A stretch of 64,000 bases of DNA. Origin: a virus. Below the pieces are notes generated by a model. The model saw only the letters and a program-made list of their open reading frames with translations. It had not been told where the DNA came from and did no database searches. Positions within the stretch are counted from its first letter, which is position 1. The number at the start of each line of letters is the position of its first letter. This document shows positions 45,501 to 54,900 of the stretch, piece after piece. Position numbers and translations under genes: made by a program. Location of the stretch: IMG/VR virus record IMGVR_UViG_3300021376_000037, positions 1-64,000 of that record. One strand, given 5' to 3'.

Positions 45501-48225
45501 TGGCGATCTGGAGCAGAGACTAAATTATGAGTTTAAATTTACTGGTGGCGATGATTTAAACAACTTAAGACAAAACGTATTAAATTTAAATTCTAACTCA
45601 ACAAACCAAACAGAAGGAATTATTCCTATTATTCATGAAACTTTTAAATATGTAGATGATTATTTGCGCGATAATAATATTACATTACAACAATTTTATG
45701 AAATTAAAGGAAATATTATCGATAAAGTATTATTACTATTTGATGGTTATATAAATGACAATACATATGATTTTTATGAAAATAGAAAAAAATATCCTAC
45801 ATTATATAAATATTTAAATATTTCTAGGTCTAATATTGCTAATTCTTTCTTTTTTAATTTTGAAGGTATATCTACACTTTCTGCTATAAGTGAATTATTG
45901 GATTCAAACGATACTTTGAAAGATTTTTTCTTTTTCTCTGTTGGTGGCAAGAGAACTTTATTTGTTAATTCTTTCTTTACAGCAGAAAAATACTATAATA
46001 CAATTTATTCCAATCTAGCCACTTATAACGTTTATGAAACACAATATTTAAATTCTTTACAAGAAAATTTAATTTTAAAGAAAAATAATAAAAATTTTAT
46101 TAATATAAAAAACACTGAACCTATAGATCAAAATATACAAAATTATATTTTTAATGATTTAAATCTGTCACTTAGCAATTTAAATAAACAGGATGTTTTT
46201 GTTAAGTTTATAAATAACAAAAAAAGTGTTTATCCTGTTTCCGGCGAACAAATAGATACTTCTTCTAGCCCCGACTTAAAACAGACATTTAAGTATTTTA
46301 ATGATTCAATTATTGAAAATTTATTGTCGGTAGAAAACAAATTTTGTTATTTAAAAGAACAATCTAAGTTAAATACTTCTTCTCCTGATTCTCAAACTAT
46401 CTTTTTGTCTGATGAAGGCTATGGTCGTCCTTATACTAAGTTATTAAAATTAGTAATTAATCAAACAATGGATGAAAAAAGCTGTGATATTAAGCCAAAT
46501 TATTTAGACATAGATCTAATCAAAAAAGACGCTTTAAGTAATAAAAATAATTGTTCTTTTTTTGAAGTGCCTAAGTACGAAGAGGTATCAAGCGCACCAG
46601 AAGCAGTTTTAAATTATAATTTTAATTATATTTTGAAGCCGGATGAAATATATGATATACCGCAAAATAGTAAGCAAAAAAATATATTAAATTCATTATA
46701 TACTTTATTTATTAGAACATATGTTCATGAGGCAATTTTAAAAGCTGCTTCGCTTTTTAGCTTTTATGATCCACAAAGTTTTAAAAATAATAATTTCTTT
46801 TATCAATTATTAACTGATTTGGTAGAAAACGAAATGCGTTTTAATGATAATAAAACTTTTGAATTAATGATGAATTTTTACGGTAAAAATAATACGCTAG
46901 AACAAAGAAGAGGAATTTTAAAACAAAAAATTGTTTTTGAATTAAATAATTATGTTTTACCAAAAATTACAAAAAGAGTCGATCAAGATACAAATAACGC
47001 AATCATGTCTGAGCCAAATGAAGTGCCAATATCTTTAGTTGACTTTGAAGAAAACATAAAAAATAATAAATGTATTGAATTAGATTCAAATTGTGTTTAT
47101 TTAATATATTATTCAAATAATATAAAAACAAAACAAAAAATTTATCAAACTTCGGACAGTAACGTATGGAATAGTTTTAAAAATTCAAATGAATATAAAT
47201 TATTATTTAACTTTTTAATTCCTCATAAGCATATATTAGCATATTTCTTTGCTCTTTCTTATGTCAGCATTAACGCCAATAAAAACAATACTAAACCTTT
47301 TATTAACACAAAAAGAGCACTTTCTAGAACAGTAAAAAATATAGTAACAAAAGGTTTTAGAATCGCGTCAGATCCACTAGACGCTCAAGATACTGTTCTT
47401 AGTGATGCTAATTTAGATTTAATTAAGTTTATTTTAAAAAGTATGATAACCACACCAATTAAAATTTTAAAAGGCGTGGCAGAAACTACAGAGCCAAATT
47501 TATCATTAGTATCAAAACTTTACTTAGGTGCTAAAACGCTTAATCCTGATTTATCTTCGGTTTTCATTCCTGCGGTTTCTATACCTTTGGGCTTACCTAC
47601 GCCCGTCAGTCCTCCAATACTTCCTTTTGTTAATCTACCTTTAGCTTTAGCGTATTTTGGAAGTTTAGCTTGGTTTTCTGATGATATAAGTTTTAATCTT
47701 GATTCCTCTAAAGAAGCCGCAAATAATGCATTAAATAAAAATGTAAATGGAATTAATTGTGAACAAAAAATTTTATCCAATAGAGATAGTACATATTTCA
47801 AATCGTATACTACAAAAAATAATTCAGTATATTCTAATTATAAAATAAATAATATTTTAAATGAAACTTTACTACAGTATGTAAACAGAAAATATACTTC
47901 TTTAGATAAAATGTTTAGCAAGGAAGCTTATTCAGCGGATAAAAAACCTCCTAACGCCATTTGGTCCGACTCTCCGTATAGTATTGAATTTAAGAAAATT
48001 GAATCCTTAATCGATGTTTATAGTAATACGGGTATAGGGCTTTTATGGCTAGATCTTGATATGCCTTATCCGGTAGACGGTCCAGAAGGATTCAAGAGTT
48101 TTGTAGAATTAGCTTTTAATAATTCTGGTGAAACTGATTTTAATAAATGGGTTCTTAAAGAAGACGTGTTTGGGTTATCCCCAGCAGTTAAAGTAGATTT
48201 CTCAATACTAGCCGCAAATAAATAA
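42565..48225 (+). CDS. Giant virion protein, baseplate region
   Basis: 1886 residues. A small SH3-like N-terminus (ILLEEKIGYKGLWNRIKV) and a segment SLRRAYLEGSKLILEEKG are followed by very long Asn/Leu/Asp-rich regions without clear repeats. A Pro/Gly/hydrophobic stretch (VSIPLGLPTPVSPPILPFV, ~1670-1690) could be membrane-active. It lies between spike-like genes and gp25, where a baseplate or hub-associated structure is expected. A tape measure is less likely because long coiled coils are missing. Confidence 0.5.
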   Translation: MFNVNSKKYPVYKDFNTHTLSSNSGDVLKHFFAIQELPPSTPIPVNYELLDDNTPIILLEEKIGYKGLWNRIKVKDGDNYKIGYVKSVLKPISGSLPFHPVNLAIENLPNYSAAQIDWINQPPGVVYDDVHNACYAVHYELEDVTSVEDRNTFNNSLRRAYLEGSKLILEEKGFSSNEIDNLLNNYYIFSRAEEWYINPRPCSTLRVLVAIPKKYVNYYLNRNVINKISNFKPKSPTKKYKTKTFNNYFEYKEFFDSLTTTLKHYNTGLVGRTWELDPDYMTFNLAVEAENVMKLEEKIILFLKQNIPSAFVNTQRDLLFTSKEIWLGSLELVFDELCITEIKFKTFNNNKLNSLYEIVKNRSYEDLKNNYINDLPDTDAVFNTGVTSFLKDAAVLDKTNVYYLLNFNPSDDSVAIIDNLLDVNYEKKIETFLVEKHYPSIFKFEFKPLNLIQCSVDNAMRLNNLAQYKLPSEIEKFKRVRQRAVDNQIKNEGDPFSSAFVDLNTVVDPNMRVLLGLDLPRGKTAKEKLMNYIIVAKRIDWGKFLAISSACMAKYLSPEEYRQLLDSYQNAKKYLDTLAANSICNPYLTNALKTINMVGIPEFPVISQNASLVKQIENAIIQMVMDLLQQTIKSALINAAKACLSDPNADYTDNSPQSADEVGDFLNNNSNNNVNNLLNDLGDSSLSPDKVKNDLISLIDDLSSCLTPKEMCKLFSNTTLNDDVMQIIITLVKRKYPEYSNKLNDKKSISNLFLTLGNNIDLTICRDLINSDTPSSADSTSVICDGEKINNIREALLKDKGLDQELIDDLLNQIKQKEKKNLEDVFKLLSSDKPFDISLAPNVLCNMLPDEALGTFDQDQKNSIDSIFNSMYSIFDEEALEWHKITYSTKKQNKTIIEWDSNNQTFKIPPPDSNAFKQQGDEIKKLNDPDKSKDINIALLDSSVNDKKIPFYLFKYGLRNSSYEVYDDKNNFYLYNKIDGDLEQRLNYEFKFTGGDDLNNLRQNVLNLNSNSTNQTEGIIPIIHETFKYVDDYLRDNNITLQQFYEIKGNIIDKVLLLFDGYINDNTYDFYENRKKYPTLYKYLNISRSNIANSFFFNFEGISTLSAISELLDSNDTLKDFFFFSVGGKRTLFVNSFFTAEKYYNTIYSNLATYNVYETQYLNSLQENLILKKNNKNFINIKNTEPIDQNIQNYIFNDLNLSLSNLNKQDVFVKFINNKKSVYPVSGEQIDTSSSPDLKQTFKYFNDSIIENLLSVENKFCYLKEQSKLNTSSPDSQTIFLSDEGYGRPYTKLLKLVINQTMDEKSCDIKPNYLDIDLIKKDALSNKNNCSFFEVPKYEEVSSAPEAVLNYNFNYILKPDEIYDIPQNSKQKNILNSLYTLFIRTYVHEAILKAASLFSFYDPQSFKNNNFFYQLLTDLVENEMRFNDNKTFELMMNFYGKNNTLEQRRGILKQKIVFELNNYVLPKITKRVDQDTNNAIMSEPNEVPISLVDFEENIKNNKCIELDSNCVYLIYYSNNIKTKQKIYQTSDSNVWNSFKNSNEYKLLFNFLIPHKHILAYFFALSYVSINANKNNTKPFINTKRALSRTVKNIVTKGFRIASDPLDAQDTVLSDANLDLIKFILKSMITTPIKILKGVAETTEPNLSLVSKLYLGAKTLNPDLSSVFIPAVSIPLGLPTPVSPPILPFVNLPLALAYFGSLAWFSDDISFNLDSSKEAANNALNKNVNGINCEQKILSNRDSTYFKSYTTKNNSVYSNYKINNILNETLLQYVNRKYTSLDKMFSKEAYSADKKPPNAIWSDSPYSIEFKKIESLIDVYSNTGIGLLWLDLDMPYPVDGPEGFKSFVELAFNNSGETDFNKWVLKEDVFGLSPAVKVDFSILAANK

Positions 48226-48251
48226 ATATTTAATAATAGGAAATAAAAAAT

Positions 48252-48626
48252 ATGCAAGGATATTCACCTAAACTTCCGTTACTAAAAGATTCTATAGACG
48301 GTTGCTATGGACTAAATAAAACAATTGTTGATACTATAAAACAAAACTTTAAAATGCTTATTCTTACTAATCCGGGTGAGAGGGTTATGATACCTGATTT
48401 TGGTGTTGGAATTAGAAGATTTCTGTTTGACCAAGATACCGATGCGGTTAGAGCTAGCATTACAACAAGAATTAGACAACAGGTAAGTCAATATATGAGT
48501 TTTTTAACTATAGACGATATAGCTATATCAAAACCAGAATCAAACGATGAAAATACGGTTTTTATACAAATAAAATATTCAATAACCAATTTAAATGTAA
48601 AAGATATACTAAATATTGAAGTATAA
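48252..48626 (+). CDS. gp25-like baseplate wedge protein
   Basis: 124 residues. KQNFKMLILTNPGERVMIPD, then FGVGIRRFLFDQ, is the GPW/gp25 family signature. Full length compared with T4 gp25 (~130). It forms part of the baseplate wedge core. AGGAAATAAAAA precedes the ATG. Confidence 0.9.
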   Translation: MQGYSPKLPLLKDSIDGCYGLNKTIVDTIKQNFKMLILTNPGERVMIPDFGVGIRRFLFDQDTDAVRASITTRIRQQVSQYMSFLTIDDIAISKPESNDENTVFIQIKYSITNLNVKDILNIEV

Positions 48627-48639
48627 CTTGTATAACATG

Positions 48640-48649
48640 CTATTTATAT
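48640..48649 (+). promoter_or_regulatory. CTATTTATAT promoter-like motif, copy 3
   Basis: It lies in the 39-nt gap between gp25 and gp6-like genes, 16 nt before ATG 48666, which has GAGGAAAG. Same 10-mer as at 12029 and 25899. Confidence 0.45.
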
Positions 48650-48665
48650 ACTGAGGAAAGCATAA

Positions 48666-50468
48666 ATGGCTAAAAAAATAATACCTATTAAATACACAAG
48701 TCGTGATTTTCAGAGCATAAAAGACGATTTAATAGAACATGCTAAGAGATATTATAAAGATTCTTATAAGGATTTTAACGAAGCGTCGTTCGGCTCTTTA
48801 ATGCTAGATTCTGTAGCATATATAGGCGATATGTTATCTTTCTATATTGATTATCAGGCAAATGAAAGCTTTCTTGATAATGCGGTAGAGTATGAAAATA
48901 TTATAAAAATAGGTAGACAATTAGGATATAAATTTACTAATTCTGTTTCTTCAACAGGGGTGGCTAGTTTTTATATTTCTCTTCCGGCTATAGCTGGTGG
49001 TTTAACACCTAATTTTGATTATGCGCCCGTATTAAAAAGAGGTAGTACTTTTAAAACAGTCAACGGAGTATCGTTTATATTAAACGAAGATGTAAGATTT
49101 GATAATCCAAACAATGAAATAAGGGTAAGTACAGTAGACGAAGACGGATCACCGACTTTTTATGCTGTAAAGGCGGTAGGAACTGTAGTTTCTGGCTTGA
49201 CAACATCAGAAACTGTATCTGTCGGCGCATATGAGAGATTTAAGAAAATTAATTTAAATCAGTTAGATATTGTTGAAATATTATCTGTTGTAGACTCAGA
49301 GGGTAATGAATATTTTGAAGTTGATTATTTATCTCAAAATGTTATTTATAAATCTTATACTAATAAAAATCCTACTGATGCCGTATTGGCAAAAGAAATA
49401 TTAAAACCATTTGTTGTTCCAAGAAGATTTGTGGTTGATAGAAACTTAAGAACTACCTCATTACAATTCGGTGCTTCAACTAATATAGAGCTAGATAATT
49501 CTAATAATATCAGTTTTGAGCCTACCAATGTAGTATTGGATATCTATGGAAAAGATTATATTTCCAGCGACTCTTTTGACCCTTCAAGACTATTAAATAA
49601 TGATAAATTTGGTATTTGTCCTTCAAATACCACTCTTACTGTCACATATAGATATAACGATTCTTCTAATGGCGTTAACTTTGCAGTTAACTCTTTAAAT
49701 TCTGTTTCAAATGCAAAGTTTGACTTTATGAATGAACAAGATTTAGACCCTGATTTAGTAGATGCTGTACAGGAAAGTTTAGAAATAAACAACGATGTTC
49801 CATTACTTGGTGATGTTACTGTAATAGATTCTGAGGAGTTAAAGAGAAGAATTGAAAATAGCTTTTCTGCTCAGAATAGAGCTGTAACGCAGCAAGATTA
49901 TAAATCTTTAGTATATGCTATGCCATCCAAATTTGGAGCTATTAAAAGAGTAAATATTATAAGAGATGATAATTCCTTAAAGAGAAATTTAAATCTTTAT
50001 ATCTTATGTGAAGACGCAGATGAAAAACTAACCATCGCTAATCAAAGCGTAAAATCAAACATAAAAACGTGGCTAAGTCGCAATAAAATGATTAATGATT
50101 CTATAGATATATTAGATGGAAAAATTATTAATTATGCTATTACGTTTGTAGCTTTAGGTACAAATGAAAAGGCAAAAAGCGATATTTTAATTGATGCCCT
50201 AAATCAACTCAAGTCTGATTTTTCGAGACTTCCTGATTTTGGAGAAACATTTAATATTATTGATATCTATTCTAGCTTGAAAAAAGTTCCATCTATTATT
50301 GATGTTGTTTCTGTTAAAGTGGAGCCAAGAGTTGGAAATAATTACTCTAATTCACAAATGGATTTTAAACAAAATACAACTGCTGATGGAAGGTTTATAA
50401 GTGTACCTCTCAATGTTGTAATGGAATTAAAATATCCGGATAGTGATATAAAAGGAACAATTTTATAA
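48666..50468 (+). CDS. gp6/baseplate-J-like wedge protein
   Basis: 600 residues. The N-terminus IPIKYTSRDFQSIKDDLIEH, then SFGSLMLDSVAYIGDMLSFY and DYQANESFLDNAV, is typical of T4 gp6 and baseplate J. The C-terminal part has the expected alternating beta/alpha pattern (AVTQQDYKSLVYAMPSKFGA). It pairs with gp25 in the wedge. Ends in TAATG with the next gene. Confidence 0.85.
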   Translation: MAKKIIPIKYTSRDFQSIKDDLIEHAKRYYKDSYKDFNEASFGSLMLDSVAYIGDMLSFYIDYQANESFLDNAVEYENIIKIGRQLGYKFTNSVSSTGVASFYISLPAIAGGLTPNFDYAPVLKRGSTFKTVNGVSFILNEDVRFDNPNNEIRVSTVDEDGSPTFYAVKAVGTVVSGLTTSETVSVGAYERFKKINLNQLDIVEILSVVDSEGNEYFEVDYLSQNVIYKSYTNKNPTDAVLAKEILKPFVVPRRFVVDRNLRTTSLQFGASTNIELDNSNNISFEPTNVVLDIYGKDYISSDSFDPSRLLNNDKFGICPSNTTLTVTYRYNDSSNGVNFAVNSLNSVSNAKFDFMNEQDLDPDLVDAVQESLEINNDVPLLGDVTVIDSEELKRRIENSFSAQNRAVTQQDYKSLVYAMPSKFGAIKRVNIIRDDNSLKRNLNLYILCEDADEKLTIANQSVKSNIKTWLSRNKMINDSIDILDGKIINYAITFVALGTNEKAKSDILIDALNQLKSDFSRLPDFGETFNIIDIYSSLKKVPSIIDVVSVKVEPRVGNNYSNSQMDFKQNTTADGRFISVPLNVVMELKYPDSDIKGTIL

Positions 50469-51898
50469 TGTCTATTAAAAAATTTATTGCTTCTAAAGAT
50501 ACTACTATTACCGATGCTTATAAAGAAGATTATAGGTCACGCGCTATAAATTCGAATATTGGGGCGGCAGATTCTTTAGAAGTTTTTTCAATTTATGGTC
50601 AAGTTACTACTTCTTCTTTGGAAAAAAGCAGAATTTTAGTTGAATTTCCAATATCGCAAATTTTATCCGATAGACAATCCGGTAAATTACCAGCTAGTGG
50701 TAGTGTAAATTATTTTTTAAAGTTAACAAACGTTGTACATCCTTTCAGTGTTCCTAGACAATTTAAAATGACCATAAATCCAATAACAAAGTATTGGGAA
50801 GAAGGTTATGGCTTAGACATGGAAGGCTATACCGATGACGGCTTTAAAGAAAATATAGGCGGTAACGGTGCAACATGGGTTATGGCTTCTAGTGGGACTT
50901 ATTGGGATACTCAAGGAGGCGACTATTTAACATCATCGCAGTATACTTTAACTAGTAGTTTTGAAACAGGGTTAGAAAATATAGAATTAGATATTACAGA
51001 AATAACTGAAAGATGGTTATCTAGCGTAATACCAAATTATGGTTTTATTATCAAACTTTCTTCATCTTATGAAGATGGTTCAACATTACAGAGTTTTTAT
51101 ACTAAAAAATTTTCTGCCAGAGGATCGCAGTTTTTTTATAGTAGACCTGCCATAGAAGCTAGATGGAATCCGGCTGTAACTGATGATAGAAATAGTTTTT
51201 ATGCCTCTAGCAGTTTGCTTTCTGCTGATGACAATAAAATGAATTTGTATTTTTACAATAAAGTAAATGGAGCATCTAAAAATATAGTTAATAATCCAAC
51301 AGCTACTGTTAAATTTTACTCCAATTCTTCTTTGTCTAATGAAATAATCCCTTCTTATTTATCAGTAACCAATCCTTTTCCCGGCGTATATAAAGCCCAA
51401 GTAGCTATAAACACTACGGCTAGTATTTTGTATGATAAATGGGTTGATGCATCTAATATTACTGATAAATTTTTCTCTTCCTCTTTTGACGTTCTACAAA
51501 GAGAAAACGATATTGTAAGTGATGTACCGCAATATATTATAAACATAACAAATATGAAATCTTCATATTTTCAAAATGAAAACACCAGATTTAATATTTT
51601 TGTTCGTGAGCGTGATTGGCAACCTAATATCTATACAGTAGCTTATAATAATATAGAAAATATTATAATTCCCAATTTATATTATAAAATTTTTAGATTT
51701 AACGATAATTATACTGTAATTGATTATTCAACTGGATCGTTAGCTTATACTAAAACTTCTTACGATTCAAATGGTAATTATTTTGACTTGGACATGAATA
51801 TTCTTGAAAAAGATTATGGTTATGCTATAAAATTAGCTACTTGGGATGGAGTTCAATTACAAGAATTCAAAGATATATTTAAATTTAGGGTAGAATAA
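50468..51898 (+). CDS. Tail/baseplate protein with DNRLRE-like beta-sandwich
   Basis: 476 residues. TSSLEKSRILVEFPISQIL and a segment ENIELDITEITERWLSSVIP, then NYGFIIKLS, resemble the DNRLRE/CBM-like fold, which often places carbohydrate-binding domains on virions. Coupled to the gp6-like gene. Probably a baseplate periphery or fibre-attachment protein. Confidence 0.6.
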   Translation: MSIKKFIASKDTTITDAYKEDYRSRAINSNIGAADSLEVFSIYGQVTTSSLEKSRILVEFPISQILSDRQSGKLPASGSVNYFLKLTNVVHPFSVPRQFKMTINPITKYWEEGYGLDMEGYTDDGFKENIGGNGATWVMASSGTYWDTQGGDYLTSSQYTLTSSFETGLENIELDITEITERWLSSVIPNYGFIIKLSSSYEDGSTLQSFYTKKFSARGSQFFYSRPAIEARWNPAVTDDRNSFYASSSLLSADDNKMNLYFYNKVNGASKNIVNNPTATVKFYSNSSLSNEIIPSYLSVTNPFPGVYKAQVAINTTASILYDKWVDASNITDKFFSSSFDVLQRENDIVSDVPQYIINITNMKSSYFQNENTRFNIFVRERDWQPNIYTVAYNNIENIIIPNLYYKIFRFNDNYTVIDYSTGSLAYTKTSYDSNGNYFDLDMNILEKDYGYAIKLATWDGVQLQEFKDIFKFRVE

Positions 51899-51900
51899 TA

Positions 51901-54900
51901 ATGTCTTTAAAAAATCTATTTGGTAAAACTTCTGAAAACATCATTAGTAATAAAGAATTACAAAAAATTTACGATGATTCAGAATCTCAACAATATGTTG
52001 AACAGGTTATAGAAGAAAAAAATAAATTCATTCCTGTTGTTGATTTTACGTCGGCTTCTAATTTTGCTAGATACGGTTCAGCAGAAAGATATTATGTTGA
52101 TGCATTAACCAACATATATCAAAACTATCCATATGATGGCTCTAAGAAAGAAAAATTAGAATGGAGAAATCGCAGTACTCCTTTTGATTTATATGTTTTT
52201 GACAATTTATATCCTAAAACAACTGGTTATGTAAATTTATCTGCTAATATAACACTAAGTTCACAAATAGTAGATTTAGTTTCTTATCGTTCTTCTTCTG
52301 CGCCGCAGTATATAACTGTTAAAGGTGGTCCAAATCCGGCTATAGATGGTAAATTTGAAAATTCTAATATATATGATTTAAAAACTAACAGGGAATGTAA
52401 TTTAGGTATTACTCAACAAGGTAATACAGTAGAATTTTGGTTTAAAGATGAATATTCTTCTACCGGTTCTTTAACTAATTCCAGATATGCCTTATTTGAC
52501 TTATGGAATGGTAAAGCGAAATCTGATAATTCTTATTCTAGACTTTTAATTGAAAATTTAAACGGTACTAGTTTTGGCGTTACATACATGTCTGGTTCTT
52601 CTGGAGCAGACCGCGTATCTATTGAACATTCTATAGATAAAAATAAGTGGCATCATTATGCCTTTACTTTTAAAAATAACAGTCAAAATAATAATAATTT
52701 AGACATAAGTTTATATGTAGATGGTGATTTGGTTAAAAAAATAACTACTACTGCAACAGGGAAAATTAATTTAGCTAATAATTCCGGCATGATAGCTAAT
52801 ATTGGCGCTTATAGAACTAATATAGATGCTAATAACAACGCATGGAATGGATTTGGTGTTTCTTATGGAAGCTATGATGAATTAAGATTTTGGAAAGTCG
52901 CTAGAAACTCTAAGCAAATTTTCAATAGCTGGCACCGTTCTTCCGGTGGCGGCACAAATAAAGATACAGCTAATACAAATCTAGGTATATATTTTAAATT
53001 TAATGAAGGCGTAATAGATGAAAATAACATTAATGATTTAGATAAGATATGCCTTGATTATTCTGGACGCTTATCTAATGGCGTTATAGTTAATTATACG
53101 GCTGGTTGTAAAAATACTAGTTCTGCTATAAATGAATATTTTTCTAAAATAATAGAAGAAAAAGAGCCAATTATATTTTCTTCTAATCCCTTAGTGCAAC
53201 AAGTGATTGATGAATATTCTATTTTAGGTTTTCAATACGATCAGACTAATCCAACATCTTTTTATAAATCTGTTCCTTCTTGGATAGTAGACGAAACGGA
53301 AAATAAAGATTATCAAGATTTAAATTATTTAATACAAATTATTTCAAGTTATTTTGATTCTTTGCATCTTTATATTGAAAAATTGCCAAGAATAAAAGAT
53401 GTAGAATATTTAAAATCTGTTGATAAACAAAAAACTTTTACTAAAAATTTATTGACTTCTCATGGATTTGAATTTAGCGATATCTTTTCTGACGCTTCAT
53501 TATATGAGGAATTATTTTCATCAACTGAAAAAGAAGATTTTTCAGATAAACTTTATAATGTAAAAAATGCTATATATCAAAATATATACAACAACTTAAC
53601 TTTTATTTATAAGTCCAAAGGAACTGAAAAGTCATTAAGAAATTTAATTCGTTGCTTTGGTGTAGATGATGAATTAGTTAAAATTAATTTGTATGCTGAT
53701 AATATAACATATGACTTAAAAGACAGATATGTACCAACAGCAATAAAGAAAAAATATATAAATTTTAATAACACAGATAAAATAACCGGTTTTATTTATC
53801 AAAAGCAAACACCGGGAAATCCTACCTCAAAAGGTTTTATTACCGGCTCTACGGATGAAAAGTTAAAATTTATACCATTAACTTTTGAAACAGAAGTTAT
53901 ATTTCCAAAAAGAAATGATGTCTATTCTATAGACTATTTCAGCGCTCAGTATACTGATGTTTCTCTTTTTGGCGTTCATACCGCTAAAGATGACGAAAAT
54001 GATTTATCTTGGGGCAGTGATAAATTTAATTTTTATGTTTACGCCACTAAGATAGCAAACGACAGTCCAGATGTATACTTTAGCTTGTCTGGATCCTTTA
54101 ACGGGCAGCAAATATACGTCACAAGTAGCGTATATAAAAATACTTATAATAACGAAAAATGGAATTTGTCTGTTAGATTATACCCAGATAAACTTAATAA
54201 TATAAATTTAACTTCCGGCTCTGATGAAATAACAAAATATTATTTAGATTTTGTTGGTTATAATGTTTTAGGTGATGACGTTAATAACAACTTTATTGTT
54301 AGTGCTAATATATTATCTGGTAATTACGAAGAGGCTATAAAGCAAAATAAAAGATTATATGTTGGTGCCCATTATGAAAATTTTGACGGTACAACTATAA
54401 AAGCTTATTCTGATGTAAAAATATCAAATTTAAGATTATGGTTTGATTATCTTAATAATGACGAGCTATTATCACATGCTTTAGAAGTTAATACACATGG
54501 TAGACAATACCCAAACTGGAATCCAAACTATTTAAACTCTATCGTTAATACTTTTACGTCAAGTTATATTATAAGCAGTCAAGATACTCTAGTTTTAGAT
54601 TGGACTTTTGAAGATGTAACCTCTTCTGATAATAATGGACAATTTTACGTTAAAGACTTTTCTTCTGGCAGTTTAGATGCAAATTATAATTACGGCTTAG
54701 GATGGTTAGCGGATTATTTAACTAATGAATATACAGCTTTTGGTGATAAATTCTTTCCCAATGATTTATCGACCGTAGAAAATCAGTACATTTACTCTCT
54801 AAAAAAGCAACAACCAGAAACTTTGAATAGTAATGACTTAATAGATATTTCTCCTATTGACGATTTTACTAGAACAAAACAATCAAAACCATATACATAT

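Noticed and set aside
42565-48225. Tape measure protein
   Set aside because: Length would fit, but long heptad coiled coils are missing and the gene sits among spike and wedge genes.
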